Source: Podospora pseudocomata
Lineage: Eukaryota; Ascomycota; Sordariomycetes; Sordariales; Podosporaceae
Assembly (NCBI RefSeq): GCF_035222375.1
Contig: NC_085890.1
Span: 2,170,001-2,234,000 of the forward strand
Direction: 5' to 3'
DNA: 64,000 nucleotides
The notes beneath the pieces were generated by a model, which saw only the letters and a list, made by a program, of their open reading frames with translations, did not search any database and was not told the DNA's origin. Positions 32,691 through 42,493 of this stretch are shown piece after piece (position 1 is the first letter of the stretch; the number at the start of each line of letters is the position of its first letter). A program made the translations under genes and the position numbers.

Positions 32691-33034
32691 GGCTAGGTAT
32701 CACGTCTGCTTAAATTAAACACCTCTATATAAGCGCAGCTCGTTGTTTGCTAACATTTGAATGGGTTGAGATTGCAACCATGAAGAATCAGGGGCTGACT
32801 CGAGCGAATATTTTGAGTTGTCTGGGCGAGCTCGGAAGGCGGACCCATTGCTCGAAAACATGCATGACAACTCACCACAGCCAGTTGTGGTCAAAATGCA
32901 GGGTAGATGTCTTTGAATGGGATGCGCGCTTGCCCAATGTAAGTAGACCCCAGCAGTAATGGAGGCTAAGAAGGTGCTGGGCTGCTCAGGCATGATTTTT
33001 ACATCAAGACATTTTTTAAGGATCACTGAACGTA
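32691..33034. other. Intergenic stretch, no gene seen
   Basis: Lies between the remnant of the NLR gene and the 3' end of the P450 gene. Short unsupported frames only. Confidence 0.5.
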
Positions 33035-34681
33035 TTACGCACGACCCCTCAGCTTAAACTCCAACTCCAATGCCCCAGGCGAAGCAGTGAATTGATCCCT
33101 CAACTCACCAACCAGCCTCTCTCCCCTTTCTTTCCCCCAGTACCCAACATCAAACCTCGTCACCAACAATGCAATGACAAACCTCATTTCTGCCATTGCA
33201 AGTGCTTTCCCAACGCAATTGAACCTCCCCTGACTAAAAGGCTGGAACCCCCTACCATCCCTCACCATCTCAGGCCTTGTGGTCCACCTCTCTGGAACCC
33301 ACTCGTGAGCTCTTTCATAGGCCTCCTCCGACCTTCCCATTGACCACCTCGGTGACACAATAGTGACCCCACCTGGCACCCAGCTTCCCGCAATCTCCAA
33401 CCCTCCTTCTGGAGTCTGCCGATAACCCCCAGTCGGCACCGCCGGCCAAAGCCTCATAGTCTCCTTAATAACCCCCGTCAACAACCCAACCTTTGCCAGC
33501 TCCCCCTTGTCATAAATATCCACCCCGTCCAACTTTCCCCTCAACCTCTCCTGCAGCTCCCTATTCCTAACCAACTCATAAAAAGCAAACACCAACGTTG
33601 GAGCAATAGTATCACTCCCTGCAATAACAACCGTAACCGCATCCCCATTCAACCACTCCCTATCCTTTTTCAACGTCCCCCTGCTCAAACTCTCCTCAAT
33701 CAACCAATGACTCACATCCCTCCTTGCCCACACCTTCCCATGCCTTGCGATCCTCTCCCCCATCCGCTCCTTACACCACTCCATCATCCCCAACCAATCC
33801 CTCACAATCCACATCCAAGGCGTGACATAAAACGCTACCTGCGCAAGCCAAGGAACAGCACTAAAGGGTCCCAACAATCCCATCGCCCGTCTCAACAACC
33901 TCACCGCCCAGTGCCATTTCTGCGATTGCAACATTTCAAACCCCTGACCAAAGGCAAACTCGCCCATTACATCAAACGTGAAGAAATAGAACCAGTCAGA
34001 GGCATTGATCGGCTTTCCCTGTCTGGATAGACCCTCTATCCTCTCTGCCAGGACTTCAGCATGGTGATACACTCGCGTCTCATAATCCCTCATAGCAGCA
34101 GAAGTAAAACCCTTGTCCCACACCTTTCTCCTCTGGTCATGCTCATGAACATCCCGCGTGGTGTTGAGTGCTATTTCAGGCAGCAAAAAGTCATACCACA
34201 CTGCCTTGGTGCACGTACTCTTTGGGCCGTCGATAGTGTTTGGGACAGAGGGGTCAATGATGGTTAGCTCTTCCGGGCCGGTGCGGATCACGCTGCCGTG
34301 TTGGGCCCGGAGGCCTTCAATGACGAGATGGTTTTTCCCGTAGCGGCACTGCCAGACGTGCCAGAATTTTGTGATGGCCGCGAGTTTGGGACCGGGGAAG
34401 GAGCGGAGGCGGTGGAAGTACAGCCGGTAGATGGAGATGCTGCTGAAGAGGCCTAGGATGTAGGAGGTGGTGAGAAGGAAGGTGGCCTGGAAGGGATTCG
34501 GTTGGTCATGGTAAAAGGAAATGAGGTAAATGAAGGTGGTGAGAGAGGAGTAGAGCCAGAATAGCGCTGGGGCTTGCATGTGCCATTCCCCTCGTATGAA
34601 GAGAGCCAGGTGGGAGGTAACCCCAAGCAGGGCGGCTGCTGGGTATAGCACAGCGGAGGGAAGGTCTAGCAGAAGACCCAT
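33035..34681 (-). CDS. Cytochrome P450 monooxygenase, membrane-anchored
   Basis: A single exon of 548 residues. Three hydrophobic helices lie in the first 90 residues (LLDLPSAVLYPAAALLGV, LFWLYSSLTTFIYLISFY, TFLLTTSYILGLFSSI), then the hinge FPGPKLAA. The oxygen-binding I-helix reads VVIAGSDTIAPT, the ExxR pair is KETMRLWP (Glu407, Arg410), and the heme loop is FSQGRFNCVG with Cys489 as the thiolate ligand. This layout fits fungal CYP families of the benzoate-para-hydroxylase-like/CYP628-type group. It would oxidise a small lipophilic substrate at the ER membrane with NADPH-P450 reductase. It shares a 522-base divergent promoter with the UbiA-family gene, so oxidation of that enzyme's product is a reasonable inference. 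No introns. Confidence 0.92.
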   Translation of the reverse strand: MGLLLDLPSAVLYPAAALLGVTSHLALFIRGEWHMQAPALFWLYSSLTTFIYLISFYHDQPNPFQATFLLTTSYILGLFSSISIYRLYFHRLRSFPGPKLAAITKFWHVWQCRYGKNHLVIEGLRAQHGSVIRTGPEELTIIDPSVPNTIDGPKSTCTKAVWYDFLLPEIALNTTRDVHEHDQRRKVWDKGFTSAAMRDYETRVYHHAEVLAERIEGLSRQGKPINASDWFYFFTFDVMGEFAFGQGFEMLQSQKWHWAVRLLRRAMGLLGPFSAVPWLAQVAFYVTPWMWIVRDWLGMMEWCKERMGERIARHGKVWARRDVSHWLIEESLSRGTLKKDREWLNGDAVTVVIAGSDTIAPTLVFAFYELVRNRELQERLRGKLDGVDIYDKGELAKVGLLTGVIKETMRLWPAVPTGGYRQTPEGGLEIAGSWVPGGVTIVSPRWSMGRSEEAYERAHEWVPERWTTRPEMVRDGRGFQPFSQGRFNCVGKALAMAEMRFVIALLVTRFDVGYWGKERGERLVGELRDQFTASPGALELEFKLRGRA

Positions 34682-35203
34682 GGTGGCTAACCTTCGCAGG
34701 ACGGGTGCTATGGTGGAAGACAGGGCCGATATGGCCTAGGAGTGGGGAGAGGGAAGAGATGATGAGGATAGATAAAGCGGATGCTCGGAACGGGGTGAGA
34801 TATTAGGGGGGCCGCATTCAGCCCTATGCCTCCCCTGAACATGGCGGGCTGTCTGATACTGGCGCAGAACGTTGAATGTGAAGACAGCCGACTGGACCAC
34901 CGCTCCGTTCTCCGAGCTCGCCTATTTCAGCACATGTTTGTGACCGAAGGGCAGAAACGCTCTTGGCCGTGGCACAGTGGTGATGTTATTCCGGGACGTA
35001 ACTACCCGGACGGAGTTACGGATGTGAAGGAAGATGAGACGCCGTCTGAGAGAATGTGCCGACGGGGCTGAGGTAGTGGCATAGTTGCCGCGTGGCGATG
35101 AGCGAGGAAACAGACATGATCAAATACCCGTCGCTGTCTCTACCAGAGAGACTGGAACTGATTCGGCCCAACCAAGTCGAGTGAACAGAAACAAAAAGAG
35201 ATC
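34682..35203. promoter_or_regulatory. Divergent promoter of the P450 and UbiA-family genes
   Basis: The starts of the two genes face away from each other across 522 bases. No open frame of note. I see no clear Zn2Cys6 CGG-Nx-CCG site that I would defend, but coordinated expression from a shared region is common in fungal biosynthetic clusters. Confidence 0.5.
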
Positions 35204-36205
35204 ATGGACTCCGAGCTATTGAACAGCCAGGTAAGAGTGGTTACCATCTTGAAAGGTCTTGCTGCGGGCCAGATACTTACCATGGACCAGATGGCCGAGG
35301 CCATACATCGAATGCAGAAGCTGGTCGGTTGTGGCGTTTTCCATATCCAATCGATCTGGCTCTTCACCCGCAGTGACCTGAAGACGATCGTGATCCCCCA
35401 GTCAGCTTTCGGGATCATTAATGCCATTGCCAGCTCCAACGACTGGCCAGAGGTGCTGAGCCGCGTACCAATGGTCTTCTTTTGGGTGTGGATCAACCTG
35501 TTGCCTTTCGCGATCGACAATCAACGTCAGGCGGAAGCCATACTCGAAGACCGACACAACAAGCCATGGCGAACAATGCCTTCACAGAGAATGACAGAGG
35601 CCCAGGCCAGAATACTCATGCTTCTGTTGTATCCGGTATCTCTCTTCACGAGCCTGCGGCTGGGAGGAACACGCCAGTGTCTGGCGTTGATGGTGCTTGG
35701 ATATGGATACAACGACCTGAATCTGGCTGACAGGAGCTGGATCAGCCGGAACGTTATCAACGCCTTGGGTTTCTGCTCCTTTGCCTCGGGGGCCTTGGAA
35801 GTTGCCATGGACTCGCCCTTATCATTTTCAGGGGGAAACAACCAGACTGTTGTCAAATGGCTTGCTATGATTGGCGGCATTGTCTTCTCAACGGTACAGA
35901 CTCAGGACATGGCGGATCAGGTCGGGGATAGCTCGAGGGGCAGAAAGTCGATGCCGTTGGCTCTCGGAGACGGACCGGCTCGATGGATGATTGCGATTCC
36001 CATGGTTGGATGGTCGATAGTCTGCCCCTGGTTTTGGGGTGCGGGTGCTGTGGTACATGTGGTCGCTGCATTCTTGGGCCTCTTGATTGCATGCAAGACG
36101 CTGACATGGCGTAGCATTGAGGCGGATAAGCGGACTTTCCAATTGTGGAATCTGTGGATGGCAGGTCTCTACACTCTGCCTTTGCTCTCTGCAGGTGGGC
36201 GGTGA
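35204..36205 (+). CDS. UbiA-superfamily integral membrane prenyltransferase or terpene cyclase
   Basis: A single exon of 333 residues with about eight hydrophobic helices. The first Asp-rich site is of the variant type NQRQAEAILEDRHNKPWRTMP (about residues 105-126); the second is QTQDMADQVGDSSRGRKSMP (about 232-251). NQ...ED..NKPWR and QD..D..GD..RGRK.(V/M)PL are shared by fungal UbiA proteins that include the membrane-bound sesquiterpene cyclase of fumagillin biosynthesis (Fma-TC). Known members bind Mg-diphosphate between these two motifs and either prenylate an acceptor or cyclise farnesyl diphosphate. The sequence does not say which. The N-terminus starts MDSELLNSQ and has no signal peptide. 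Its neighbours (P450, hydrolase, methyltransferase) make it the likely core enzyme of a small terpenoid cluster. Confidence 0.82.
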   Translation: MDSELLNSQVRVVTILKGLAAGQILTMDQMAEAIHRMQKLVGCGVFHIQSIWLFTRSDLKTIVIPQSAFGIINAIASSNDWPEVLSRVPMVFFWVWINLLPFAIDNQRQAEAILEDRHNKPWRTMPSQRMTEAQARILMLLLYPVSLFTSLRLGGTRQCLALMVLGYGYNDLNLADRSWISRNVINALGFCSFASGALEVAMDSPLSFSGGNNQTVVKWLAMIGGIVFSTVQTQDMADQVGDSSRGRKSMPLALGDGPARWMIAIPMVGWSIVCPWFWGAGAVVHVVAAFLGLLIACKTLTWRSIEADKRTFQLWNLWMAGLYTLPLLSAGGR

Positions 36206-36878
36206 ATGATGGTGGTGGGGGTTGGGCTGTTGCCTGCCATAGAAACAAGAGGGGGAAGGTGGGGGGTATGCATGTTTGCTCCTTCTCTGATACAATCAAC
36301 TCGCACTTTTTTCATAGTTGAGCAATAATTACGTTTCTTTCAAAATCCACAGAACATGTTACTAGGCACTATACACGGTCCTGGCCTCTGCGAGTTCTTT
36401 TCGATACCATATATGATCTCAACATCGCTTCACTGATAGATATCTGATATGATCACTATACCCGGTTTTTTAGCAGCCATGTCATCATAACTCCGGTCTT
36501 TTCACCGCTATCTAATCTGCGCTGATGTGACACAGATTCTCGTTAGGCGAAGCCCGTTCGGGAGGATCGGTACAAAAGGACGCCCGGGTCCGGTCCAACA
36601 GCCGGTACTTTATTGCGACATCGGCTCCGGTCCCACGCCCCCGTCGCTGTCATATTTGACGGCCGCGCCACCCCCGCTGCCCGCCAGCCTGATGAACAGT
36701 GGGATGTGAGCTTGGCTTTGTCAGTGCTGACTGCTGACCTGCACCCGTTCCGACACAGCTCCAGCAAGCTGCCGGATATTTCCCTCCTCGACACCAGTCT
36801 CATTCTCGCTTCGTCCTCCGCGCCGTCCTTGTAATCCGCCCTCCTGCAATCCGCATCCTCTGAGCACATTCCATCAAC
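36206..36878. other. Intergenic stretch, no gene seen
   Basis: 3' flank of the UbiA-family gene and promoter of the hydrolase gene. Overlapping frames at 36527-36938 lack support. Confidence 0.5.
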
Positions 36879-37652
36879 ATGGCCAAGCCCGTTTTCGTCC
36901 TCCTTCACGGTGCGTGGCACGGTCCGAGCTGCTGGCACCGTGTCATCGCCGAGCTTGAACAGGCCGGCTACAAGGCTGTTGCTCCCGCATTACCTTCTTC
37001 GGGTTCCACACCACCTACACCCGACTGGTCCAAGGATGTAGAGATAATCCATCAGACTGTTTCGGACCTCGTAAAGCGGCAGGATGTTGTTGTGGTCACA
37101 CACAGCTTCAGCGGAATGACTGGCGGCACAGCGTTGGAGGGTCTGGACAAGGATACTTGCATGTCCAGAGGGCTGAAGGGGGGTGTGATCAGACTCATCT
37201 ACATTACAGCCTTTCTTGTTCCGGAAGGGTTCCAACACTCGCCTGAAGGAACGCGAGACAACATGATCCCCGAGATGATTACCAGTCTGGACTCGGGCAT
37301 CGTTACGGTCAAGCCAGAGGATGTGAAAGGCATGTTCTATCAGGATTTAGACGACGACACAGTTGCCGAGCTGGCAAAGGAACTTCGCCCGCAAAGCTTT
37401 GGTGCCTTCTGGAGTACCACTACTCACGCCGCTTGGCGCCATGTCCCGACGACCTACATCCTTACCACTGGCGACAGGCCGACCACCGTTGTTGCGGCAC
37501 AGTACCTCGTTGACTCGGCAAAAGCAAGTGGCCCACATAAGATTGACAATGTCATCAAAGTCGACACCGGCCATTCGCCCTTCATCAGCCGACCTGAGTG
37601 GACTGCAAAAACATTGATTGAAGAGGCTAATAGGTCACTTCAGCTGGAGTAA
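36879..37652 (+). CDS. Alpha/beta hydrolase (AB_hydrolase_6 / methyl-esterase-like)
   Basis: A single exon of 257 residues. The fold starts with VFVLLHGAWHGPSCW (oxyanion HG motif, residues 5-19), followed by APALPSSG and the nucleophile elbow VVVTHSFSGMTG near residue 75, where Ser after His is the expected nucleophile although Thr replaces the usual first Gly. The catalytic His is in DTGHSPFISRPEW near residue 233. No signal peptide, so cytosolic. Relatives include plant salicylate/jasmonate methyl-esterases and many fungal esterases. It ends 60 bases from the 3' end of the methyltransferase gene. In context it may hydrolyse or rearrange an ester of the cluster product; that is inference. 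Confidence 0.85.
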   Translation: MAKPVFVLLHGAWHGPSCWHRVIAELEQAGYKAVAPALPSSGSTPPTPDWSKDVEIIHQTVSDLVKRQDVVVVTHSFSGMTGGTALEGLDKDTCMSRGLKGGVIRLIYITAFLVPEGFQHSPEGTRDNMIPEMITSLDSGIVTVKPEDVKGMFYQDLDDDTVAELAKELRPQSFGAFWSTTTHAAWRHVPTTYILTTGDRPTTVVAAQYLVDSAKASGPHKIDNVIKVDTGHSPFISRPEWTAKTLIEEANRSLQLE

Positions 37653-37711
37653 ATCATTGGCTACATAGTTGGAATCAAAATCCCCTGAACATCTCTACTA
37701 TGGCACAGACT

Positions 37712-38874
37712 TCAATTATCTGGCCTTTGTCCAATAACAGTGAGCCGCCCGACATTGTACGCCAACTTCTGCCTGTCCCGAAATACTCGGGTGATCAGTT
37801 CTCTGCAGCAGCTGCCTAGGTCTCCCGCAATGTGATCCAAAGCCTTGTAGCTCACTTCCTCCGAAGCCATCAATGCTGTGTCCAGCTGAAACGGCAAGAG
37901 CTCCAAAGGAAACGGACGGTTATCGGTGGTAATGTTCACCAAGCCATTCTGCTCGAAGAATTCAGGGAGTCTGACTGGCCAACTGAAAAAGTGTAAGTAG
38001 TTCTCCAGAGTCTGACTTGAGAATAGAATGATTTACTCATCAGTCGTCCAGTTTGGCTTCGTCCCACCCAATGTACCTATCATCTCGAGCAATGGGGTTA
38101 GGTTGTCGGTGATGTTCTTTCCCTCCTTGGTTCGAACTATCTTCCACCTGCTGTAATCAATCTCCCCCCAGGAGATCCACCCGCCGGGCTCTACGACAAG
38201 CACTAAGTATCAGCACATGGCGATACGGCAAGAGCTCAACCGCCTGACCGAAAGAGTGGGACCCATACTCAACAGCTTGACAAGGTTTTTGATGATCGGA
38301 GCGGGATCGTTGCTGTGGACAGCTAGATGAAACAGTTGGATGTGGACAATGTCATACCTCCCAACGAGGCGGTCTGGCAGCGGTGCCAAGCAGTCGAGGT
38401 TGTGAACCGACACGTTGGGTGGTAACCATTCCTTGGGTGGACACTGCGTCAAGTCGATATCGAAGCCGTCGATCCTTGCCGAAGCCGGGAGATATCGCGC
38501 CAGGTCCACGAGCCAGATCCTGCAGAGAAAAGGATATGGTGTGAACGACATGCATTTGGCCTGCATGGCTGACAGGAAGGGCACATAGGGTGAGGGGGAA
38601 ACTTTAGATGAAACCGTACCCAGTGCCCACTCCTATCTCCGCGACCTGCATCCCTTCGCGGTCCGCTGGAATGCTAGGATGGAGACTAAATCCGCCGTCT
38701 TTCCAAAGGAAATATTGCAGGTTGAGCCTACAACGCAGAAACGTCAGACTCTGATTAACCCACCCTGAAGGCCAGGGCCAGCCAAGGCTTCTTTGACATT
38801 TGTACTGACCGGGCATTGGCCGAAAAGCTCCTCCCCAAAATGTACGCTTCGTCATGCGCCGTTGTGTTCGACAT
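37712..38874 (-). CDS. SAM-dependent methyltransferase (fungal LaeA-like class I)
   Basis: Five exons, 38874-38810, 38727-38620, 38519-38269, 38202-38037 and 37982-37712, all in phase, encode 286 residues. The N-terminus reads AYILGRSFSANARLNLQYFLWKDG then SLHPSIPAD, typical of this fungal family. Motif I is VAEIGVGTGIWLVDLA (about residues 48-63), motif II FDIDLTQCPP, then YDIVHIQLFHLAV and the post-III VVEPGGWISWGEID. One donor is GTCAGT and one GTACGG; the others are normal. Length matches the family. It would transfer a methyl group from S-adenosylmethionine to a small molecule or, as in LaeA, act on regulation. Convergent with the hydrolase gene; a tailoring role in the neighbouring cluster is likely. 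Confidence 0.87.
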
Positions 38875-40108
38875 CTTACGCGTATCAATCCTGAGGTAGA
38901 CGAGGCGACCTGAATAATCGAGTTTGGCAGCCACTGACGACAGATTTTGACAGGATTCCGGCGTATCCGTCCACACAGCTTTATACAATATTCATCACCA
39001 TCAAGCCGCACAATTGCTCGCCGTCAACAATCCAACTGGCAAGGCAACCTGTATCACGGAAACTTCCATCACAAAACAGTATATGCAGAATATCGGCAAA
39101 AGGACCGCAAGCATGGCTGCGGCGTATGCTCCCACTGGGTGCCTTACCAACGACCCCAAGACCACTCATATTGCACAACTGGTTGCGTTTGGCCAAACTG
39201 TTTACCGAGAGGAGCGTCAAGTGGCCGAAAGTGGATCCGACTGAGGGCATAAGCTTGCATATGCAGCATAGGATCTATGTAGGTTGTCGTACCGCTCCCG
39301 AAGATCCCGTAGCTATGATAGCCCCGGTGGTAGTGCATGCAAAGGTACAGTGGGTATGACCCTGCATTGGTCAGAGATTCCGCAGATCCCCCAACAACGA
39401 CGGGCTAGAGCCATCTTTTTACACCATTAGTAGGATCGACCTTTGAGAACCAAAGACCAGAAATCGGGCAAACAAACATACAGCATGGATCCGAAGGATT
39501 TGTACCGCACTACACTTCCAACATTACCTTTAACAGACTTCCATATGGGGGGTCACAAGATTCACTGTCTGACCAACAAAGCTATCACCGTCCTTGTCCG
39601 ACCACCTCCGTCATACAGAGCCACATTCGTTCCAAAATCGCATTCGAAAGTCCTACGCAGGACGAAGACGGCTGGATAGGCCCGTCCCAGCACGTTGTGC
39701 GGGTAGCATTGCTCGTTCCTCTCCCGGCCCTTCCGTGGTTCAGCGTGGATGCGGCACAGCTTCACGATAAGGTATGGTGCAACGATCTCGGTCAGCCAGC
39801 GGCGCAAAAGTGCACGAAGCCTGACCGCAAGCAGCCTCAAATTCAACAATGAGCTGAGGCTCCCTGACGCTTATCGGAGAGGCGCTATCTCAGATAACCG
39901 TCGGTTTCCCCCAACATTTCGGCCGTGAACCGGCTGTCACGGAAATTTCATTTTGATATCCTCATGGCAACCTGACTGGCGCGCATTGCATCGCCTTCAT
40001 GCACTTGGGAGGTAGTTGTCCGGACAGAATCAGCAACATCGGTTCAACCCTTGATATTGCCATCTAGACGGTCACCGCTGTTGCCGCAGATAGAGCCTCA
40101 TCCCTACG
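38875..40108. other. Intergenic stretch, no gene seen
   Basis: About 1.2 kb between the methyltransferase start and the SAT4-family gene start. Overlapping frames at 38947-39849 on both strands show no consistent codon use, domains or splice signals. Confidence 0.5.
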
Positions 40109-41515
40109 ATGGCCCCCTACAATGTCCGCATGGTGTTTCCGACTGCGGTATTAGCGGTGAACAGCACTGGCTTACTCCTGTCCTTTACGGCGGTGGCATT
40201 GAGATTCTACTCGCAGTCATTGCGTGGCACCAAGATGGGACTGTCCGAGTACTCCATCATAGCCTCCTGGGTGCGTTCCCAACCCTCTCTCCCTGGCCCC
40301 CACAACAACTAACGACCCACCAACATAGCTCTTCACCTTCGGCCTAGTCGTCTCCGAGAATTTCACCGTCACCCACGGCGGTGTCGGCCAGGTCTCTTCA
40401 ACCGTAACAGCGGAAGAACTCCTGTTCTCCACCAAGGTAAATAACCCCTGTTCCATTCCCCACCTGTCATCACCCCAGCAACCACCACCCTCCTTTTCCA
40501 CATAAACACTAACCTTCGGACGATAGCAATTCATCACCATAGGCGTCTGCGGCTCCCTATCCGTAACCCTCGTCAAAATCTCCCTTCTTTCTTACTTCCT
40601 CACAGTATTCTCAGCCTACCACTGGTTCGTCATATGCGATTACATCCTCCTCGCCCTGACAACAGGGTACGGCATCGCCTTTGTGATCGTCTCCCTCGCC
40701 GGCTGCCGACCCTTTAGCGCAAACTGGGATAAAGTCTCCAATCCCGACTATGTCTGCATTGAGACGAGCAATTTCTATGTAGCGCAGACGGGGGTGGGGG
40801 CTATACTGGATTGTCTGATCTTGTTGCTGCCGGGGGGGGTGATTTTGGGGTTGAGGAGTATGAGGAGGCGAAGGAAGTGGGGGTTGTGGGGGGTTTTTAG
40901 TTTTGGGATCGTGTAAGTTTTCCCGGGGGAGCAGGGAGGGGGAAAAAAGCGGAGGTTGTACTGACAATGGGTAGGATCTGTGGCGTCTCCATTACGAGGC
41001 TGGTTTACAATAATATGGAGGAGTGGATGGCTACTAACTTTACAGAGTACGCGGGTATTGCGGCGTTGTTGGGGGCGTTGGAGGCAAATTTGAGTATTGT
41101 TTGTGCTTGTATGCCTGCTATGCCGGCGCTGTATCATAAGGTGAGGGGGCGGTGGAAGGGGGGGGATCGTCAGGAGGTGGGGAAGTTGGGAGGGGAGGAG
41201 AGTGATGGTGGGGTGAAGGGGGAGGGGGTTGAGAGTGAGAAGACGGTTGATGTTGAGAGGAGGAGGTTGAGGGAGGAGGGGGATAAGCTTTATCCGTTGA
41301 GTGTTACACAGAAGACGGTGGTGAGTAGGACGGAGGGGGAGAGGGATGATGTGGAAGCAGGGGGGATGGAGTTGTGGGCTGGGCCGGGGGTGGTGGATTT
41401 GGATATGTTGGATTTGCCGAGGATGAATAGGGTTGAGAGCGGGAGTGAGGGCGGCCAGGGGCTGCCCGAGTCGCCTTGTTGGGGGGTTAATCAGGCGAGG
41501 AAGTGGAGGCGGTGA
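40109..41515 (+). CDS. SAT4/rhodopsin-like seven-helix integral membrane protein
   Basis: Four exons, 40109-40270, 40329-40436, 40527-40912 and 40975-41515, encode 398 residues; introns use GTGCGT, GTAAAT and GTAAGT. The fungal SAT4 domain (Pfam Rhodopsin_fungal) is shown by seven hydrophobic helices and the conserved blocks FVIVSLAGCRPFSANWD, CIETSNFYVAQTGVGAILDCLILLLP, SITRLVYNN and YAGIAALLGALEANLSIVCACMPAMPAL. These proteins sit in the plasma membrane; some are PTH11-like receptors, most are unassigned. The cytoplasmic tail is Gly/Glu-rich and low in complexity. Third positions change from C to G around 40785. A role in sensing is family-level inference. Confidence 0.85.
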
Positions 41516-41606
41516 CTGGGACTTGTATATTCGTTTGGTGATTTCATAGCGGTCAAGAATTTAGCGCGAATTCAACCTTTCCGTCTGCTATCTGCCTTCC
41601 CCATTT

Positions 41607-42493
41607 CTACATGGGCACATAATCCACCACCTCCGTCAACCCAACCATCGCCGGCACCCCCCCTTCCCCTTCCCTCAACGCATAAAAAGCCTTTGTCGAC
41701 TCAACATCACTAACCTGAATTTCTGGCGGGGCCCTCGAGTAATTCATAACCGACTTTTCGTTCCTCGGCCCCAACTGCACCGACGCCGCCGCCTCAAACA
41801 CGGTCCCCGTCTCGGGGTTCACGTCCACCGCGAACTCATGCCTTAACCCTAAAACGTGTCCTAGCTCGTGGGTGAAGACCTTCCATAGGTTTGCCTTCCA
41901 CCGGGGCATCGAAAAGACGGGGTTGTAGACGAGCATCATGTTGAGGTCGTTGGCGTTGGGGAAGAAGGCTGAGGCGAGGGTGCCGCCGCTGTCGCCGCCG
42001 TGGCAGAGGGCGAAGGTGGCGTCTTTGGGGTCGGTGACCCATTCGAAGGTTACGCCAATGGAGAGGTCGTTCCACTTTTGGCAGGCGAGGTTTAGGTGGG
42101 TTGCTGCGTAGGAGGCGTCGGAGGGGGTTTTGAAGCCGGAGGTTAGGACGACCCTGACAGGGGGTTAGTATACTTGGTTTTGAGGAGGGGGAAAATCAAA
42201 GGGAAGGGGGGTGCATACCATCTGATGACTGACCCGGGTGCCCATCGCGGGCACTCCTTTTCGAGACCGACCATGATGTTGTGGGGTGCACCGGGCCCGC
42301 GGAAAGGTCTGGGGATGGGCTGCTGGGTTATGCAGTGGGGGAAGAAGTCATCGTCGGGGGAGGAGTCGTCTCTGGGTAGGGAGGGGATCTTGTCTGAGGG
42401 GGAGACAGTGTCGAGGGCATGTTCGCCGAGGGCATCGATAACTTGACCGATGATGATCTCCTTTGTGGAGGGTTCCGAGGTTGGGGTAGCCAT
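41607..42493 (-). CDS. Matrixin/astacin-like zinc metallopeptidase, no signal peptide
   Basis: Two exons, 42493-42219 and 42153-41607, encode 273 residues. The metzincin motif HELGHVLGLRHEF holds three His ligands (187, 191, 197) and the catalytic Glu188; the Met-turn is in KSVMNYSRAPP. Upstream, CQKWNDLSIGVTFEWVTDP and FALCHGGDSGGTLASAFFP are typical of fungal matrixin-like proteins. There is no secretion signal (starts MATPTSEPSTKEI), so it is probably intracellular or leaves the cell by another route, unlike most metzincins. An N-terminal region of about 85 residues could act as a propeptide. Its 3' end is 90 bases from that of the SAT4-family gene. Third positions turn G-rich towards the 3' end. 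Confidence 0.87.
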
